Notes: generated by a model not told the origin, from the letters alone. A stretch of DNA of 64,000 nucleotides from Roseomonas alba (GCF_019430885.1 NZ_JAHYBZ010000002.1:1-64000); one strand, 5' to 3'; shown: positions 39,373-49,020, counted from the stretch's first letter. Numbers and translations: made by a program.

Positions 39373-40671
39373 ATGGCCACGAATATCCTGATGCCGGCGC
39401 TCTCGCCCACCATGACCGAGGGCAACCTGGCGCGCTGGCTCAAGAAGGAAGGCGAGCGCATCAAGGCCGGCGACGTCATCGCCGAGATCGAGACCGACAA
39501 GGCGACGATGGAAGTCGAGGCCGTGGATGAGGGCATCCTCGGCAAGATCCTGGTCCCCGACGGCACCCAGGGCGTGAAGGTGAACGACCCGATCGCCGTG
39601 CTGGTCGAGGAAGGGGAGGCGGTCCCCTCGGGCGCGCCGGCCGCGGCCCCGGCACCGGCGGCTGCCGCCCCGGCCCCCGTGGCTGCCCCGGCCCCGGCCG
39701 CCGCCGCGCCGGTCGCGCTGAACCCGCAGCCGTTGCCGCCCGCGGGTGGGGATCGCGTCTTCGCCTCGCCACTGGCGAAGCGCATGGCGCAGCAGGCGGG
39801 GCTGAACCTCGCCGGCGTGAAGGGCTCCGGCCCGAACGGCCGCATCGTGAAGGCGGATATCGAGGCGGCGCTGTCGCGCGGCCCGGCCGCCGCACCCACG
39901 GCCGCCGCTGCCGCGCCGGCGCCTGCCGCGGCCCCCGCGCCGAAGCCCGCCGCGACGCCGTTCTCGACCACCGCGCCGCATACCGCCGTGCCGAACAGCA
40001 CGATGCGCAAGGTGATCGCGCGCCGCCTGTCGGAATCGAAGGCGACCATCCCGCATTTCTACGTGACGATGGATATCGAGATCGACGCGCTGCTGAAGCT
40101 GCGCGCCGACCTCAATGCGCGGTCGCCGAAGGACGGGCCGGGCGCCTACAAGCTCTCGGTCAACGACCTGGTGATCAAGGCGACGGCGGCGACGCTGCGG
40201 CGCTTCCCGAACTGCAACGCGTCGTGGACCGATGACGCGATCATCCAGTACCACGACGTCGACATCTCGGTGGCGGTGTCCATCCCCGATGGGCTGATCA
40301 CCCCGATCGTGAGGCAGGCCGACAAGAAGGGCCTCGCCGCGATCAGCAACGAGATGAAGGACCTCGCCGCGCGCGCCAAGGCCGGCAAGCTGAAGCCCGA
40401 GGAATTCCAGGGCGGCGGCTTCTCCATCTCCAACATGGGGATGTATGGGGTCAGCGATTTCAGCGCGATCATCAACCCGCCGCAGGCCGGCATCCTGGCC
40501 GTCTCCGCTGGCTTGCAGAAGCCCGTGGTGAAGGATGGGGCGCTCGCCATCGCGACGGTGATGACCTGCACGCTGTCGGTCGATCATCGCGTCATCGATG
40601 GCGCGCTCGCCGCCGAATTCATTCAGGCGCTGAAGCGCACCATCGAGGATCCGCTGAGCCTGATGCTGTGA
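39373..40671 (+). CDS. pdhC: Dihydrolipoyl acetyltransferase (E2) of pyruvate dehydrogenase
   Basis: This 432-residue protein has a lipoyl domain (1-80, Lys43), an Ala/Pro linker, an E1/E3-binding domain (about 131-167; [20 protein letters not shown]) and a catalytic domain ending with [15 protein letters not shown], which carries the active His and Asp. Its lipoyl domain is nearly identical to that of pdhB, pointing to domain duplication. The stop overlaps the next GTG. Confidence 0.96.
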   Translation: MATNILMPALSPTMTEGNLARWLKKEGERIKAGDVIAEIETDKATMEVEAVDEGILGKILVPDGTQGVKVNDPIAVLVEEGEAVPSGAPAAAPAPAAAAPAPVAAPAPAAAAPVALNPQPLPPAGGDRVFASPLAKRMAQQAGLNLAGVKGSGPNGRIVKADIEAALSRGPAAAPTAAAAAPAPAAAPAPKPAATPFSTTAPHTAVPNSTMRKVIARRLSESKATIPHFYVTMDIEIDALLKLRADLNARSPKDGPGAYKLSVNDLVIKATAATLRRFPNCNASWTDDAIIQYHDVDISVAVSIPDGLITPIVRQADKKGLAAISNEMKDLAARAKAGKLKPEEFQGGGFSISNMGMYGVSDFSAIINPPQAGILAVSAGLQKPVVKDGALAIATVMTCTLSVDHRVIDGALAAEFIQALKRTIEDPLSLML

Positions 40672-41156
40672 CGTCTCTCGTTATCCGAGAGGCGACGCCT
40701 GCCGACGTGCCGGTCATCGCGCGCTTCGTGCGCGCCTTGGCCGAGTTCGAGAAGCTGGCGCATGAAGCGGTGGGCACCGAACCCGATTTCCACGCCGCGA
40801 TCTTCGGCACGCCGCAGCGCGCGGGCTGCCTGATCGCGGAATGGGACGGCGAACCGGCGGCCATCGCGCTGTATCACTGGACCTTCTCCACCTTCCTCGC
40901 CAAGCCGGGGCGGTGGCTGGAGGATCTCTGGGTTGAACCGCAATTCCGCCGGCGCGGCATCGCGAAGGCGCTCTTCGCGCGCCTCGCGCAGGACACGCTG
41001 GCCGAGGGCGGCGGGCGGCTCGCCTGGAACGTGCTCGATTGGAACGCGCCTGCCATCGCGACCTATGACGCGATGGGCGCGCAGGCTCTCAAGGAATGGA
41101 TCACGCGCCGCCTGTCGGGCGATGCGCTGAAATCCCTGGCAGTGGAGGCGACGTGA
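40668..41156 (+). CDS. GNAT family N-acetyltransferase (diamine acetyltransferase-like)
   Basis: This 162-residue acetyl-CoA-dependent transferase carries the GNAT A motif at [21 protein letters not shown]. The overall pattern ([31 protein letters not shown]) resembles the spermidine/spermine acetyltransferase subgroup. It is translationally coupled inside the PDH operon: GTGA overlap with pdhC and a 1-base overlap with lpd. The acceptor could be a polyamine, thialysine or a protein. Confidence 0.88.
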   Translation: MTSLVIREATPADVPVIARFVRALAEFEKLAHEAVGTEPDFHAAIFGTPQRAGCLIAEWDGEPAAIALYHWTFSTFLAKPGRWLEDLWVEPQFRRRGIAKALFARLAQDTLAEGGGRLAWNVLDWNAPAIATYDAMGAQALKEWITRRLSGDALKSLAVEAT

Positions 41157-42550
41157 TGGCCGAACAATTCGATCTGGTGCTGATCGGCGGCGGCCCAGGT
41201 GGCTATGTCGCGGCGATCCGCGCGGCGCAGCTCAAGATGAAGGTCGCGCTGGTGGAGCGCGAGAATCTCGGCGGCATCTGCCTCAACTGGGGCTGCATCC
41301 CGACCAAGGCGCTGCTCCGCGCCTCCGAGATCAACCACCTGCTGCACAGCCTCGATCACTATGGCTTCGCGGCGGACAACATCCGCTTCGACTTCGCCAA
41401 GGTGATCAAGCGGTCGCGTAACGTGGCGAACCAGCTCTCTTCCGGCGTGAAGGGGCTGATGAAGAAGCACAAGATCACCGTCTATGACGGGCATGGCGCG
41501 CTCGCCGGCCCGGGCAAGGTGGCGGTGACCAAGGATGGCAAGCCGGTCGCGGAGCTCGCCGCGAAGCACATCATCCTCGCGACTGGCGCCCGCGCCCGCG
41601 TGCTGCCGGGGATGGAGCCGGACGGCAAGCTGATCTGGTCCTATCGCGAGGCGCTGGTGCCCGACATCATGCCGAAGAAGCTGATCGTCATCGGCTCCGG
41701 TGCGATCGGGTCCGAATTCGCGTCCTTCTACCTGAACATGGGCGCCGAGGTGACGCTCATCGAGGTGATGGACCGCATCCTCCCGGTCGAGGATGCCGAG
41801 GTCTCCGCCTTCGTGCAGAAGGCCTTCACCAAGCAGGGGATGAAGGTCATCACCGGCGCCAAGGTGCAGGGCGTGCGCAAGGAAGGCGACGGCGTCGCCG
41901 CCATCGTCGAGGCCGGTGGCAAGGTCACCGAAATCAAGGCCGACCGTCTGATCAGCGCGGTCGGCATCGTCGGCAATGTCGAGAATATCGGCCTCGAAGG
42001 CACCAAGGTGCAGGTCGACCGCACCCACGTGACCATCGACGGCTATGGCCGCACCGGCGAACCGGGCGTCTATGCCATCGGCGACCTGGCCGGCCCGCCT
42101 TGGCTCGCCCACAAGGCGATGCATGAGGGCGTCATCGTGGTCGAGGCCATCGCCGGGCTGCACCCGCATGAGATGGACGTGACCAACATCCCGGGCTGCA
42201 CCTACTGCCGCCCGCAGGTGGCGTCGGTGGGCCTGACGGAGGCCGCGGCCAAGGCCAAGGGCTACGAGCTCAAGGTCGGCCGCTTCCCCTTCATCGGCAA
42301 CGGCAAGGCGATCGCCCTGGGCGAGCCCGAGGGCTTCATCAAGACGGTCTTCGACGCCAAGACGGGTGCCATGCTCGGCGCCCACATGGTTGGCCCCGAA
42401 GTGACGGAAATGATCCAGGGCTACGGCATCGCCCGCACCCTGGAGACGACCGAAGCCGAGCTCATGGCCACCGTCTTCCCGCACCCGACCCTGTCCGAGG
42501 CGATGCATGAATCCGTCCTCGATGCCTACGGCAAGGTCCTCCATATCTGA
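41156..42550 (+). CDS. lpdA: Dihydrolipoyl dehydrogenase (E3)
   Basis: This 464-residue flavoenzyme reoxidises dihydrolipoamide. It has the FAD motif GGGPGGYVAAIRAAQ, the redox disulfide GGICLNWGCIPTKALL, the NAD motif VIGSGAIGSEFASFY and the C-terminal HPTLSEAMHE catalytic His-Glu segment. The start at 41156 overlaps the GNAT stop by one base. It completes the E1-E2-E3 set of the operon. Confidence 0.96.
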   Translation: MAEQFDLVLIGGGPGGYVAAIRAAQLKMKVALVERENLGGICLNWGCIPTKALLRASEINHLLHSLDHYGFAADNIRFDFAKVIKRSRNVANQLSSGVKGLMKKHKITVYDGHGALAGPGKVAVTKDGKPVAELAAKHIILATGARARVLPGMEPDGKLIWSYREALVPDIMPKKLIVIGSGAIGSEFASFYLNMGAEVTLIEVMDRILPVEDAEVSAFVQKAFTKQGMKVITGAKVQGVRKEGDGVAAIVEAGGKVTEIKADRLISAVGIVGNVENIGLEGTKVQVDRTHVTIDGYGRTGEPGVYAIGDLAGPPWLAHKAMHEGVIVVEAIAGLHPHEMDVTNIPGCTYCRPQVASVGLTEAAAKAKGYELKVGRFPFIGNGKAIALGEPEGFIKTVFDAKTGAMLGAHMVGPEVTEMIQGYGIARTLETTEAELMATVFPHPTLSEAMHESVLDAYGKVLHI

Positions 42551-42899
42551 CGCCGAGGCCGCGCTGCGGGAGGCCATGCTGGCCCCCGACGTGGCGCGGC
42601 TCGAGGCGCTGGTCGCGGATGTCCCGGTCTTCGTGGACCAGGCCGGCGCGGTGCACGGCAAGGGCGCTGACCTGGCCCTGCATGCCTCCGGCCAGTTGGC
42701 CCTGGACCGGATCGACCTGACGGAGCGGCAGATCCTGCCCCTGCCGGGCGGCGATGCCTGCATTGGCGTGCGGGCAGACATCGCCGGCCGGTACGCCGGA
42801 AATGCCTTCGCCGGCGCCTTCCGCTACAGCCCGGTCGGGGCGCCGCGGGACGGCGCTTGGCAGGGCCAGGCCGCCCAATGCACGGGCATCGCGGCTTGA
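42507..42899 (+). CDS. NTF2-like (DUF4440/SnoaL-type) small protein
   Basis: This 130-residue product looks like an NTF2-fold protein: SDAEAALREAMLAPDVARLEALVADVPVFVDQAGAV is the usual DUF4440 start, with beta strands after. Because the homologous region begins in the segment overlapping lpdA, the start must be within lpdA; ATG 42507 or 42522 both work. The overlap is 29-44 bases. The role is unknown; these folds bind small ligands or act as isomerases. Confidence 0.7.
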   Translation: MNPSSMPTARSSISDAEAALREAMLAPDVARLEALVADVPVFVDQAGAVHGKGADLALHASGQLALDRIDLTERQILPLPGGDACIGVRADIAGRYAGNAFAGAFRYSPVGAPRDGAWQGQAAQCTGIAA

Positions 42900-42944
42900 G
42901 CCTCGCAGGATGAAGCCGGGGGGCCTATATCGGAGCGGACCGCC

Positions 42945-43922
42945 ATGACCACCACCCGCATCGAAATCGACCACCGCAAGCCCCGCACGGGCGCCGAACG
43001 GCACCCGGAGAAGGCCCATCGCCCGGACAACCCCATCCAGCGCAAGCCGGCCTGGATTCGGGTGAAGGCGCCGACGCACCCGATCTATCACGAGACGCGC
43101 AACCTGATGCGCGACCAGAAGCTCGTGACCGTGTGCGAGGAAGCCGCCTGCCCGAATATCGGGGAATGCTGGTCCCAGCGTCACGCGACCATGATGATCA
43201 TGGGCGAGATCTGCACGCGGGCCTGCGCCTTCTGCAACATCACCACCGGGCTGCCGAACGCCCTGGACGCCGACGAGCCTCGCCGGGTGGGGGAGGCGGT
43301 CGCGACCCTCGGCCTGCGTCACGTCGTCATCACCAGTGTAGACCGCGATGATCTGAAGGATGGCGGCGCCGAGCATTTCGCCCGGACCATCCACGCCATC
43401 CGCGCCGCAGCGCCGGAGACGACCATCGAGATCCTGACGCCCGACTTCCTGCGCAAGGACGGTGCGCTGGAAGTCGTCGTCGCGGCACGCCCCGACGTGT
43501 TCAACCACAATCTGGAGACCGTGCCGGCGCTCTACCCGACCATCCGGCCCGGCGCGCGCTACTTCCACTCGCTGCGTCTGCTCGATCGCGTGAAGCAGCT
43601 CGACCCGTCCATCTTCACCAAGTCCGGCATGATGGTCGGCCTCGGCGAGAAGCGCATCGAGGTGCTGCAGGTGATGGACGATCTGCGCAGCGCCGATGTC
43701 GATTTCCTCACCATCGGCCAGTATCTCCAGCCGACGGTGAAGCATGCGGCGGTGGACCGTTTCGTCACGCCCGACGAATTCGACGACTACGCCAAGACCG
43801 CGCGCGGCAAGGGCTTCCTGCTGGTATCGGCGACGCCGCTGACGCGGTCGTCCTATCACGCCGATCGTGACTTCGCCGCGCTGCGGGCGGCGCGCGAGGA
43901 GCGTCTGGCGGCGCGCGGCTGA
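42945..43922 (+). CDS. lipA: Lipoyl synthase
   Basis: This 325-residue radical-SAM enzyme inserts two sulfurs into protein-bound octanoyl groups. It shows the auxiliary cluster cysteines in [13 protein letters not shown] and the radical-[11 protein letters not shown] motif, then [15 protein letters not shown] and [13 protein letters not shown]. It matures the lipoyl domains of PdhB and PdhC encoded upstream, so operon placement makes sense. It is followed 2 bases later by the COQ10/RatA gene. Confidence 0.96.
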   Translation: MTTTRIEIDHRKPRTGAERHPEKAHRPDNPIQRKPAWIRVKAPTHPIYHETRNLMRDQKLVTVCEEAACPNIGECWSQRHATMMIMGEICTRACAFCNITTGLPNALDADEPRRVGEAVATLGLRHVVITSVDRDDLKDGGAEHFARTIHAIRAAAPETTIEILTPDFLRKDGALEVVVAARPDVFNHNLETVPALYPTIRPGARYFHSLRLLDRVKQLDPSIFTKSGMMVGLGEKRIEVLQVMDDLRSADVDFLTIGQYLQPTVKHAAVDRFVTPDEFDDYAKTARGKGFLLVSATPLTRSSYHADRDFAALRAAREERLAARG

Positions 43923-43924
43923 CC

Positions 43925-44404
43925 ATGCCGACCCACGCCGAAAAGAAGATCCTGCGCTATTCGCCGGAGCAGATGTTCGACCTGGTCGCGGATGTCCGCC
44001 GCTACCCGGAATTCCTGCCCTGGTGCGTCGGTGCGCGGGTGCTGTCGCAGACGGATGAGGTCCTGCTCGCGGACCTGACCATCGGCTTCAAGATGTTCCG
44101 CGAGACCTTCCGCTCGCGCGTCGGCCTCGACCGACCGGGCCATATCCACGTCACCTACGAGAACGGCCCCTTCCGCTACCTGAACAACCACTGGCGCTTT
44201 CACCCGGTCCCGCAGGGCACCGAGGTCGATTTCTTCGTCGATTTCGAGTTCCGCTCCCGCCTCCTGCAAATGGCGATCGGCGTGGTGTTCAACGAGGCGG
44301 TGCGCCTGATGGTCCGCGCCTTCGAGCGCCGCGCCATGGTGCTCTATGGCCGCAGCACGGTGCCGGTGCCGCCGGGCCGGCCGGCGCCGTCTGCGATGGG
44401 ATGA
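43925..44404 (+). CDS. COQ10/RatA family START-domain protein
   Basis: This 159-residue START-like protein has the family start EKKILRYSPEQMFDLVADVRRYPEFLPWCVGARV and a late DFEFRSRLLQMAIGVVFNEA helix. The family comprises the ubiquinone-binding COQ10 chaperone and RatA; in alphaproteobacteria the COQ10 role is more likely. It lies 2 bases after lipA. No toxin evidence exists here. Confidence 0.9.
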   Translation: MPTHAEKKILRYSPEQMFDLVADVRRYPEFLPWCVGARVLSQTDEVLLADLTIGFKMFRETFRSRVGLDRPGHIHVTYENGPFRYLNNHWRFHPVPQGTEVDFFVDFEFRSRLLQMAIGVVFNEAVRLMVRAFERRAMVLYGRSTVPVPPGRPAPSAMG

Positions 44405-44419
44405 GATTGCCGGCGCTGG

Positions 44420-44676
44420 GATTTGGAGAGGGGCGCTGCCCCTCTCCAACCCTCACCCCGCCAAAGGCCGAAAAGCCTCTGGACACCTTGAGCTGGTACC
44501 GGGCGCGGCGGGCCGCCGAAGATGGTGAATGGGCCCGATGGCTGTGGTGCCGGAAATGGCGCCGGGCGCATTGCGCGTGCGGATGCTGTGAAATCCAGCT
44601 CGGTCGAGCGCCAAGTCGAGGTTTCCAAAGGCTTTTCGTGGGGAGAGGCTGAGAGGGGCGAGGCACCTCTCAGTTC
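44420..44676. repeat. Dispersed inverted-end element, copy B
   Basis: The 379-base gap before the GST gene is mainly this element. The left end has a perfect 12-bp stem, TTGGAGAGGGGC (44423-44434) with GCCCCTCTCCAA (44438-44449), then an imperfect CCAAAGGCC hairpin (44461-44482). The right end has GTTTCCAAAGGC at about 44621-44632 and a hairpin CTGAGAGG (44649-44656) with CCTCTCAG (44666-44673). The core between the ends differs from other copies. I see no gene in the gap. Confidence 0.7.
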
Positions 44677-44783
44677 CATAGCCCCGGAAGCAGAAGCGGC
44701 AGCAACACCCTTCAGCCGCGTTGATGCCGTCCATCACGGCTTTGCGTTGGCCGCGCCGCGCGCGGATGCGGCAGGCTGCGGAT

Positions 44784-45428
44784 ATGACCTACGTCCTGTA
44801 TGGCGACACCGGCTCCGGTTCCGTGATCGTCGAGATGGCACTCGCCGAGATCGGCGCGCCGGTCGAATTGCGCGACGTGCCGCTGGCGACGGACGCGCAA
44901 CTTGCGGCCGAGTACCGCCGCATCAACCCGATGGGCCGTATCCCGACGCTGATTCTTCCGGATGGCACGGTGCTGACCGAAACCCTCGCCATCCTGCCGA
45001 CCCTGGCCGACCGGCACCCGGAGGCCGATCTGCTGCCGCCGCCCGGGTCCTCGGAGCGCGCCCGGGTCTTGCGCTGGATGGTCCTGGCCGGGGCTGAGGG
45101 CTACCCGCATGTCACGCGCTGGGACTATCCGGCCCGCTTCAGCGCTGATCCAGCCCACGCCGAGGCCATCCGTGCCCGGGCTCAGGAGATGTATCGCGAT
45201 TTGTGGCGGCTGATCGAAGCGGAGGCGGGGCTGACCGGGGAGCCGGCCGCGCCCTATCTGCTCGGCGCGCGCTTCACCATCGCGGACGCCTATCTGACGG
45301 TGCTGCCGCGCTGGGCGGATGGCCGCGGCTGGTTGCCCGAGGCCTGCCCCAAGCTGGCGGCGCTTGGCCGGGCCGTCGCGGCGCGCCCGCGCATTGCGCC
45401 GGTCTGGACGCGGCACTACGGGCGGTGA
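44784..45428 (+). CDS. Glutathione S-transferase family protein
   Basis: This 214-residue protein has a thioredoxin-like N-terminal half (MTYVLYGDTGSGSVIVEMAL; NPMGRIPTLILPDGTVLTET with the cis-Pro and Ser/Thr glutathione contacts) and a helical C-terminal half with LLGARFTIADAYLTV. The start at 44784 gives the family N-terminus. The class and substrate cannot be fixed. Confidence 0.9.
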   Translation: MTYVLYGDTGSGSVIVEMALAEIGAPVELRDVPLATDAQLAAEYRRINPMGRIPTLILPDGTVLTETLAILPTLADRHPEADLLPPPGSSERARVLRWMVLAGAEGYPHVTRWDYPARFSADPAHAEAIRARAQEMYRDLWRLIEAEAGLTGEPAAPYLLGARFTIADAYLTVLPRWADGRGWLPEACPKLAALGRAVAARPRIAPVWTRHYGR

Positions 45429-45569
45429 GCGGCTAGCCCCGTCGCGACCAGTGAAGCCTCAGCCGGGCCTGGCGGCCGCAATCCAAGCCTGTCCGGGACA
45501 GGACCCCACCATCGACAGGCAGCATGCCCGAAACAGCCGACCCTATCCCTCGGCGCACCAGCGCTACTC

Positions 45570-45637
45570 AAGGTTTCCAAAGGCCCTGTGGCCTTTGGTG
45601 GGGTGAGGTTCGGAGAGGGGCAAAGCCCCTCTCCGCC
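45570..45637. repeat. Dispersed element, copy C (one half only)
   Basis: Only the right half is present: CCAAAGGCC (45577-45585) with GGCCTTTGG (45590-45598), then CGGAGAGGGGC (45611-45621) with GCCCCTCTCCG (45625-45635), both perfect stems. It lies between the convergent GST and DUF1185 genes and could terminate both transcripts. The first 130 bases of the gap hold nothing I can identify. Confidence 0.7.
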
Positions 45638-45645
45638 GGCGCGCA

Positions 45646-46191
45646 TCACCGCGGCGGACCTTCCCCGATCCGTTGCAGCAGTCTTCCACCATCCGACAGC
45701 GCGATGGCCACCAGGATCTCATCCGGCCGGGGCGCATCCCCCAGGCTGACGGTGATCGTATCGAAATGCGGCCGCGACCACGCATCGTCCTTGTGCCCCA
45801 GCGGCAGGTCGAGGCTCGCCCCCGGCGGCCCGAGCTTCACCGCGGAGGGCATCAGCGCCGCCCCGCCGCCGATCGCCGCGCGCAGCGGCTTGCCGAGGCG
45901 CGGATGCAGCACCGCATGGCCGTGCTCGAGTTCCCCCGCCGACCCCACGATGGCCCCCTTGCCATAGGCGACCGGCGGCCCGCGCAGCAGCTTCAGCAAT
46001 TCGGGGCCGACCCGTTCGGCCAGGGCGGCGCCGGCATCCACCAGGTCCTCGAGTTCACGGACGAAATAGCGGGCGAAGGGATTGACGATCGCGATCAGCG
46101 CGACGGCGCGCGTCACCGGATGTTCGGCCCTGTGCCCGGCCTCGGAAAAGGATTGCTCGCTGAGAAGCGCGAGCTTGCGGATCTGCACCAT
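45646..46191 (-). CDS. Amino acid synthesis family protein (DUF1185)
   Basis: This 181-residue protein matches the DUF1185 pattern: MVQIRKLALLSEQSFSEAG, VNPFARYFVRELEDLVDAGA, YGKGAIVGSAGELEHGHAVLHPRLGKPLR and the HFDTITVSLGDAPRPDEILVAIA finish. Reported links of the family are to amino-acid metabolism, without a defined reaction. It is divergent from the threonine aldolase gene with 78 bases between starts. Confidence 0.85.
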   Translation of the reverse strand: MVQIRKLALLSEQSFSEAGHRAEHPVTRAVALIAIVNPFARYFVRELEDLVDAGAALAERVGPELLKLLRGPPVAYGKGAIVGSAGELEHGHAVLHPRLGKPLRAAIGGGAALMPSAVKLGPPGASLDLPLGHKDDAWSRPHFDTITVSLGDAPRPDEILVAIALSDGGRLLQRIGEGPPR

Positions 46192-46269
46192 TCAATCGGT
46201 CTCCACCTCTGGCCGGATCGTGGCGCCGGAGGCATGCTCGGGCAACCACTCACCAGACAGGTTCCCTCC

Positions 46270-47337
46270 ATGGTCCATGCTCCGAACCGCCCGCCTGCCG
46301 GCGCGCCCCCCGTGCGCATCAACCTCTATTCCGACACGCAGACGCGTCCGACGCCGGCGATGAAGGAAGCGATGATGCGTGCCGAGGTCGGCGACGAGCA
46401 GCATGGCGACGACCCGACGGTGCATGAACTGTGCGACCGCATGGCCGCGCTGATGGGCAAGGAGGCCGCCGTCTACCTGCCGTCCGGCACCATGTGCAAC
46501 GTCATCGCGATCCTGACGCATTGCACGAAGGGCGACGAGGTCGTCGCGCATGAGAGCAGCCACATCCTGCACAGCGAGGGCGGCACCCATGCCGCGCTGA
46601 CCGGCGTGCAGATCCTGGGCCTCAAGACCCCGCGCGGCATGTTCACTGCCGACGACGTGCGCGGCGTGATCCGCCCCAAGACCCGCTACGCCCCGCCGCA
46701 GCGCCTGCTGGAGGTCGAGCAGACCGCCAACATCGGCGGCGGCGCGATATGGCCGCTGGCGCAGCTCAACGAGGTCGCCGATGTGGCGCATGAGCAGGGC
46801 TGGTCCACCCATATGGATGGCGCGCGGCTGATGAATGCCTGCGTCGGGGCGGGCATCGCGCCGAAGGACATGGTGGCGGGCTATGATTCGGTGTGGCTCG
46901 ACTTCACCAAGGGCCTCGGCGCGCCGCTCGGCGCCGTGCTGTGTGGGTCCGAGGAATTCATCGGCCGTGCCTGGCGCTGGAAGCAGCGGCTCGGCGGGTC
47001 GATGCGCCAGGCCGGCATCTGCGCGGCGGCATGTCTCTACGCGCTGGACCACAATATCGACCGCCTCGCCGAGGACCATGCCAACGCCAAGGCGCTCGCC
47101 CGTGGCCTGCGCCAGATCCCGGGCGTGGAGGTCGAGGAGCCGGACACCAACCTCGTCTTCTTCGACATCAAGGGCACAGGGATGGATGTCGCGAAGCTGC
47201 AGGAGAAGCTGCAGATGCGCGGCATCGCCGTGTCCGGTCTGGGCGGGCGGGTGCGGGCCTGTACGCATCTCGACGTGACGGCGCCGATGATCGAGGAAGC
47301 GGTGGGCGAAATCCGCACGGCGCTGGCGGCGGCGTAA
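46270..47337 (+). CDS. ltaE: Low-specificity L-threonine aldolase
   Basis: This 355-residue fold-type I PLP enzyme cleaves threonine to glycine and acetaldehyde. It shows NLYSDTQTRPTPAMKEAM, VGDEQHGDDPTVHELCDRMAALMGKEAAVYLPSGTMCN and the PLP-lysine segment DFTKGLGAP (Lys214). The start at 46270 gives a normal family length; the open frame upstream overlaps the divergent gene and is not used. Confidence 0.9.
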   Translation: MVHAPNRPPAGAPPVRINLYSDTQTRPTPAMKEAMMRAEVGDEQHGDDPTVHELCDRMAALMGKEAAVYLPSGTMCNVIAILTHCTKGDEVVAHESSHILHSEGGTHAALTGVQILGLKTPRGMFTADDVRGVIRPKTRYAPPQRLLEVEQTANIGGGAIWPLAQLNEVADVAHEQGWSTHMDGARLMNACVGAGIAPKDMVAGYDSVWLDFTKGLGAPLGAVLCGSEEFIGRAWRWKQRLGGSMRQAGICAAACLYALDHNIDRLAEDHANAKALARGLRQIPGVEVEEPDTNLVFFDIKGTGMDVAKLQEKLQMRGIAVSGLGGRVRACTHLDVTAPMIEEAVGEIRTALAAA

Positions 47338-47344
47338 GGCGCTG

Positions 47345-47618
47345 GGGAACCGGGAGAGGCTTTGCCCCTCCCGGACCCACCCCACCAAAGGCCACAGGGC
47401 CTTTGGAAACCGATACTTGGCGGCGGGCGGGAAGCCAGTCTCGAGATGTCGAGGCGAGCGCACCGCATTGCTCCCGCTGATACCTCCTGGCGCTGAGCAC
47501 GGAGCGCGCGTTTCGGGATGGCCGGACCATTGCGCAGGGCGCCAGATCAGGGTTTCCAAAGGCCTTGTGGCCTTTGGCGGGTGGGGGTTCGGGGGAGGGC
47601 AGAGCCCTTCCCCGTTCC
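47345..47618. repeat. Dispersed inverted-end element, copy D
   Basis: Both ends are well preserved. Left: CCGGGAGAGG with CCCCTCCCGG (47350-47373), then CCAAAGGCC (47385-47393) with GGCCTTTGG (47398-47406). Right: CCAAAGGCC (47556-47564) with GGCCTTTGG (47569-47577), then CGGGGGAGGGC with GCCCTTCCCCG (47590-47614). The roughly 150-base core is unlike the other copies. It fills the 341-base gap between convergent genes, which contains no gene I can support. Confidence 0.75.
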
Positions 47619-47678
47619 GCCATTACCGTCGTCTTCGCGCGCATGGGGCAGAGCCGCTCCGATCTTTCGGTCGCAACC

Positions 47679-48821
47679 CTAGGCCTCGCCACGCCAGGAC
47701 CGCGGCACCTCCGCCTGATCCTGCCGCAGCCGCTGCGCGAGTTGCCGCGCCGCCTTGGCGAGGCGCTTTCCCTCGGCATCGAGCGGCGCGCCGGCGGCGA
47801 TCTCACCGGTGATCGCCCGGGCGGCACCCATCGTCGCGGCGTGAACCGCGGCGAGATCTCGGCCCATCGCCTTCAGCATTCGCGGATCGAACAGGATTTC
47901 GGGATGCTTCCCGGCCTCGAATTTCTGGTTGTTGGGCGACAGCCGGCGCACCGCGATGCCGTCGAGGAAGCTCTGGCAGGGATCGGGTGCGCGATACGCG
48001 CCGGTCGCCGCCTCGGCGGCGCGGCAGGCAATGGGACCATCCCCGTGCAGCCGCACCCAGGCCGAGGGCAACATGGCCTTCGCCTCGCGCAGGATCGGCC
48101 CGCCCTGCCATTCCGCGCGCATCACCCAGCGCGGCCGGCCGAGGCTGCCCGCCCCGGCACGGCGCGGCCAGAGCCCGGCTTCCGTGGCACCGAGGGGCAG
48201 GGCCGCGCGCAAGGCGTTCAGCAAGCGGGCCGGCGGCGCCGTCGCGGGCGGCTCCTTCGGCGAGGCCATTTTCTTCCAGAACGTCTTCCGCGCCTTCTCC
48301 TGCGCCGCCTGATCCTCAGCGCTGCGCGCGACCAGCACGGTCTGGCGAAGCCAAGCGAAGTCGTGGTCGAGGATGATTGGCCGTGGGCGCTCCAACCCCT
48401 TGCCGTAGCCGCCCATGATCGCGCTTGCGGCCGCATCGATGGCGGCGTCGCCGGCCTCGGGATCGTCATGGGCCATGTGCGCGCTGGTCGCGAGCCGCAA
48501 CAGATCGAGCGGCCAGGGCATCACCGCGGCCTCGTCGAAATCGTTCACGCCCCAGACGAGGCGGCCCTCACCATCGCGCCAGGTGCCGAAATTCTCGAGA
48601 TGGATGTCGCCCACGGCGAGGACCGCTGCGCCCGGCCGCTTCGGCGTCCAGCTCTCGGGCAGCAACTCGACCCAGCGCCAATAGGCGGCGCGGAGATAGG
48701 TGAAGGGCGTGTCGGCCAGCTTGGCGCGGCGGGCGGCAAGGTCCGCCTCCACCACCTCGGCGCCCAGGGTGGCGCGGAGCCATTGCTCATTGGCGTGGGT
48801 GGAGGCGCGGATGTCATCCAT
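47679..48821 (-). CDS. DUF2252 family protein
   Basis: This 380-residue protein has the DUF2252 hallmark VGDIHLENFGTWRDGEGRLVWGVNDFDEA, a protein-kinase-like catalytic-loop arrangement, preceded by the family segment FTYLRAAYWRWVELLP. The biochemical role is unknown; the fold suggests phosphotransfer. The stop is TAG. It has no operon partner. Confidence 0.88.
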   Translation of the reverse strand: MDDIRASTHANEQWLRATLGAEVVEADLAARRAKLADTPFTYLRAAYWRWVELLPESWTPKRPGAAVLAVGDIHLENFGTWRDGEGRLVWGVNDFDEAAVMPWPLDLLRLATSAHMAHDDPEAGDAAIDAAASAIMGGYGKGLERPRPIILDHDFAWLRQTVLVARSAEDQAAQEKARKTFWKKMASPKEPPATAPPARLLNALRAALPLGATEAGLWPRRAGAGSLGRPRWVMRAEWQGGPILREAKAMLPSAWVRLHGDGPIACRAAEAATGAYRAPDPCQSFLDGIAVRRLSPNNQKFEAGKHPEILFDPRMLKAMGRDLAAVHAATMGAARAITGEIAAGAPLDAEGKRLAKAARQLAQRLRQDQAEVPRSWRGEA

Positions 48822-48869
48822 GGCGGCGCGGCCCGGCGTTCACGATGAGGGCGCCACCCTAGAGCAGAT

Positions 48870-48961
48870 CCTGTCCGGATGAACTGATCTGGACAGGTGA
48901 AGATGCCCGCAACGATAAATACCTAGAGCATTGCGGGTGAACGGAGGTTCGCCGGAAATGC
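48870..48961. repeat. Pair of degenerate intergenic inverted repeats
   Basis: CCTGTCC (48870-48876) pairs with GGACAGG (48891-48897). A second structure pairs about 15 bases at 48928-48942 with 48947-48961 (12 of 15 matching), flanked by CCTAG on both sides. Both look like decayed members of dispersed alphaproteobacterial repeats. They fill the 199-base gap between the DUF2252 and DUF882 genes. Confidence 0.5.
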
Positions 48962-49020
48962 CCTAGCGCCGCGCGTTGCGACGCCCAAGTAGGTTCGAAA
49001 TCGTTACGATCTGCCTGCCG

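Noticed and set aside
43925..44404. Toxin of a RatA/RatB toxin-antitoxin pair
   Set aside because: No RatB-like gene is beside it, and the lipA-linked position fits the COQ10 branch better.
44420..47618. CRISPR-like array from the clustered repeats
   Set aside because: Units are hairpin-bearing, inverted and irregularly spaced between genes; there are no uniform spacers or cas genes.
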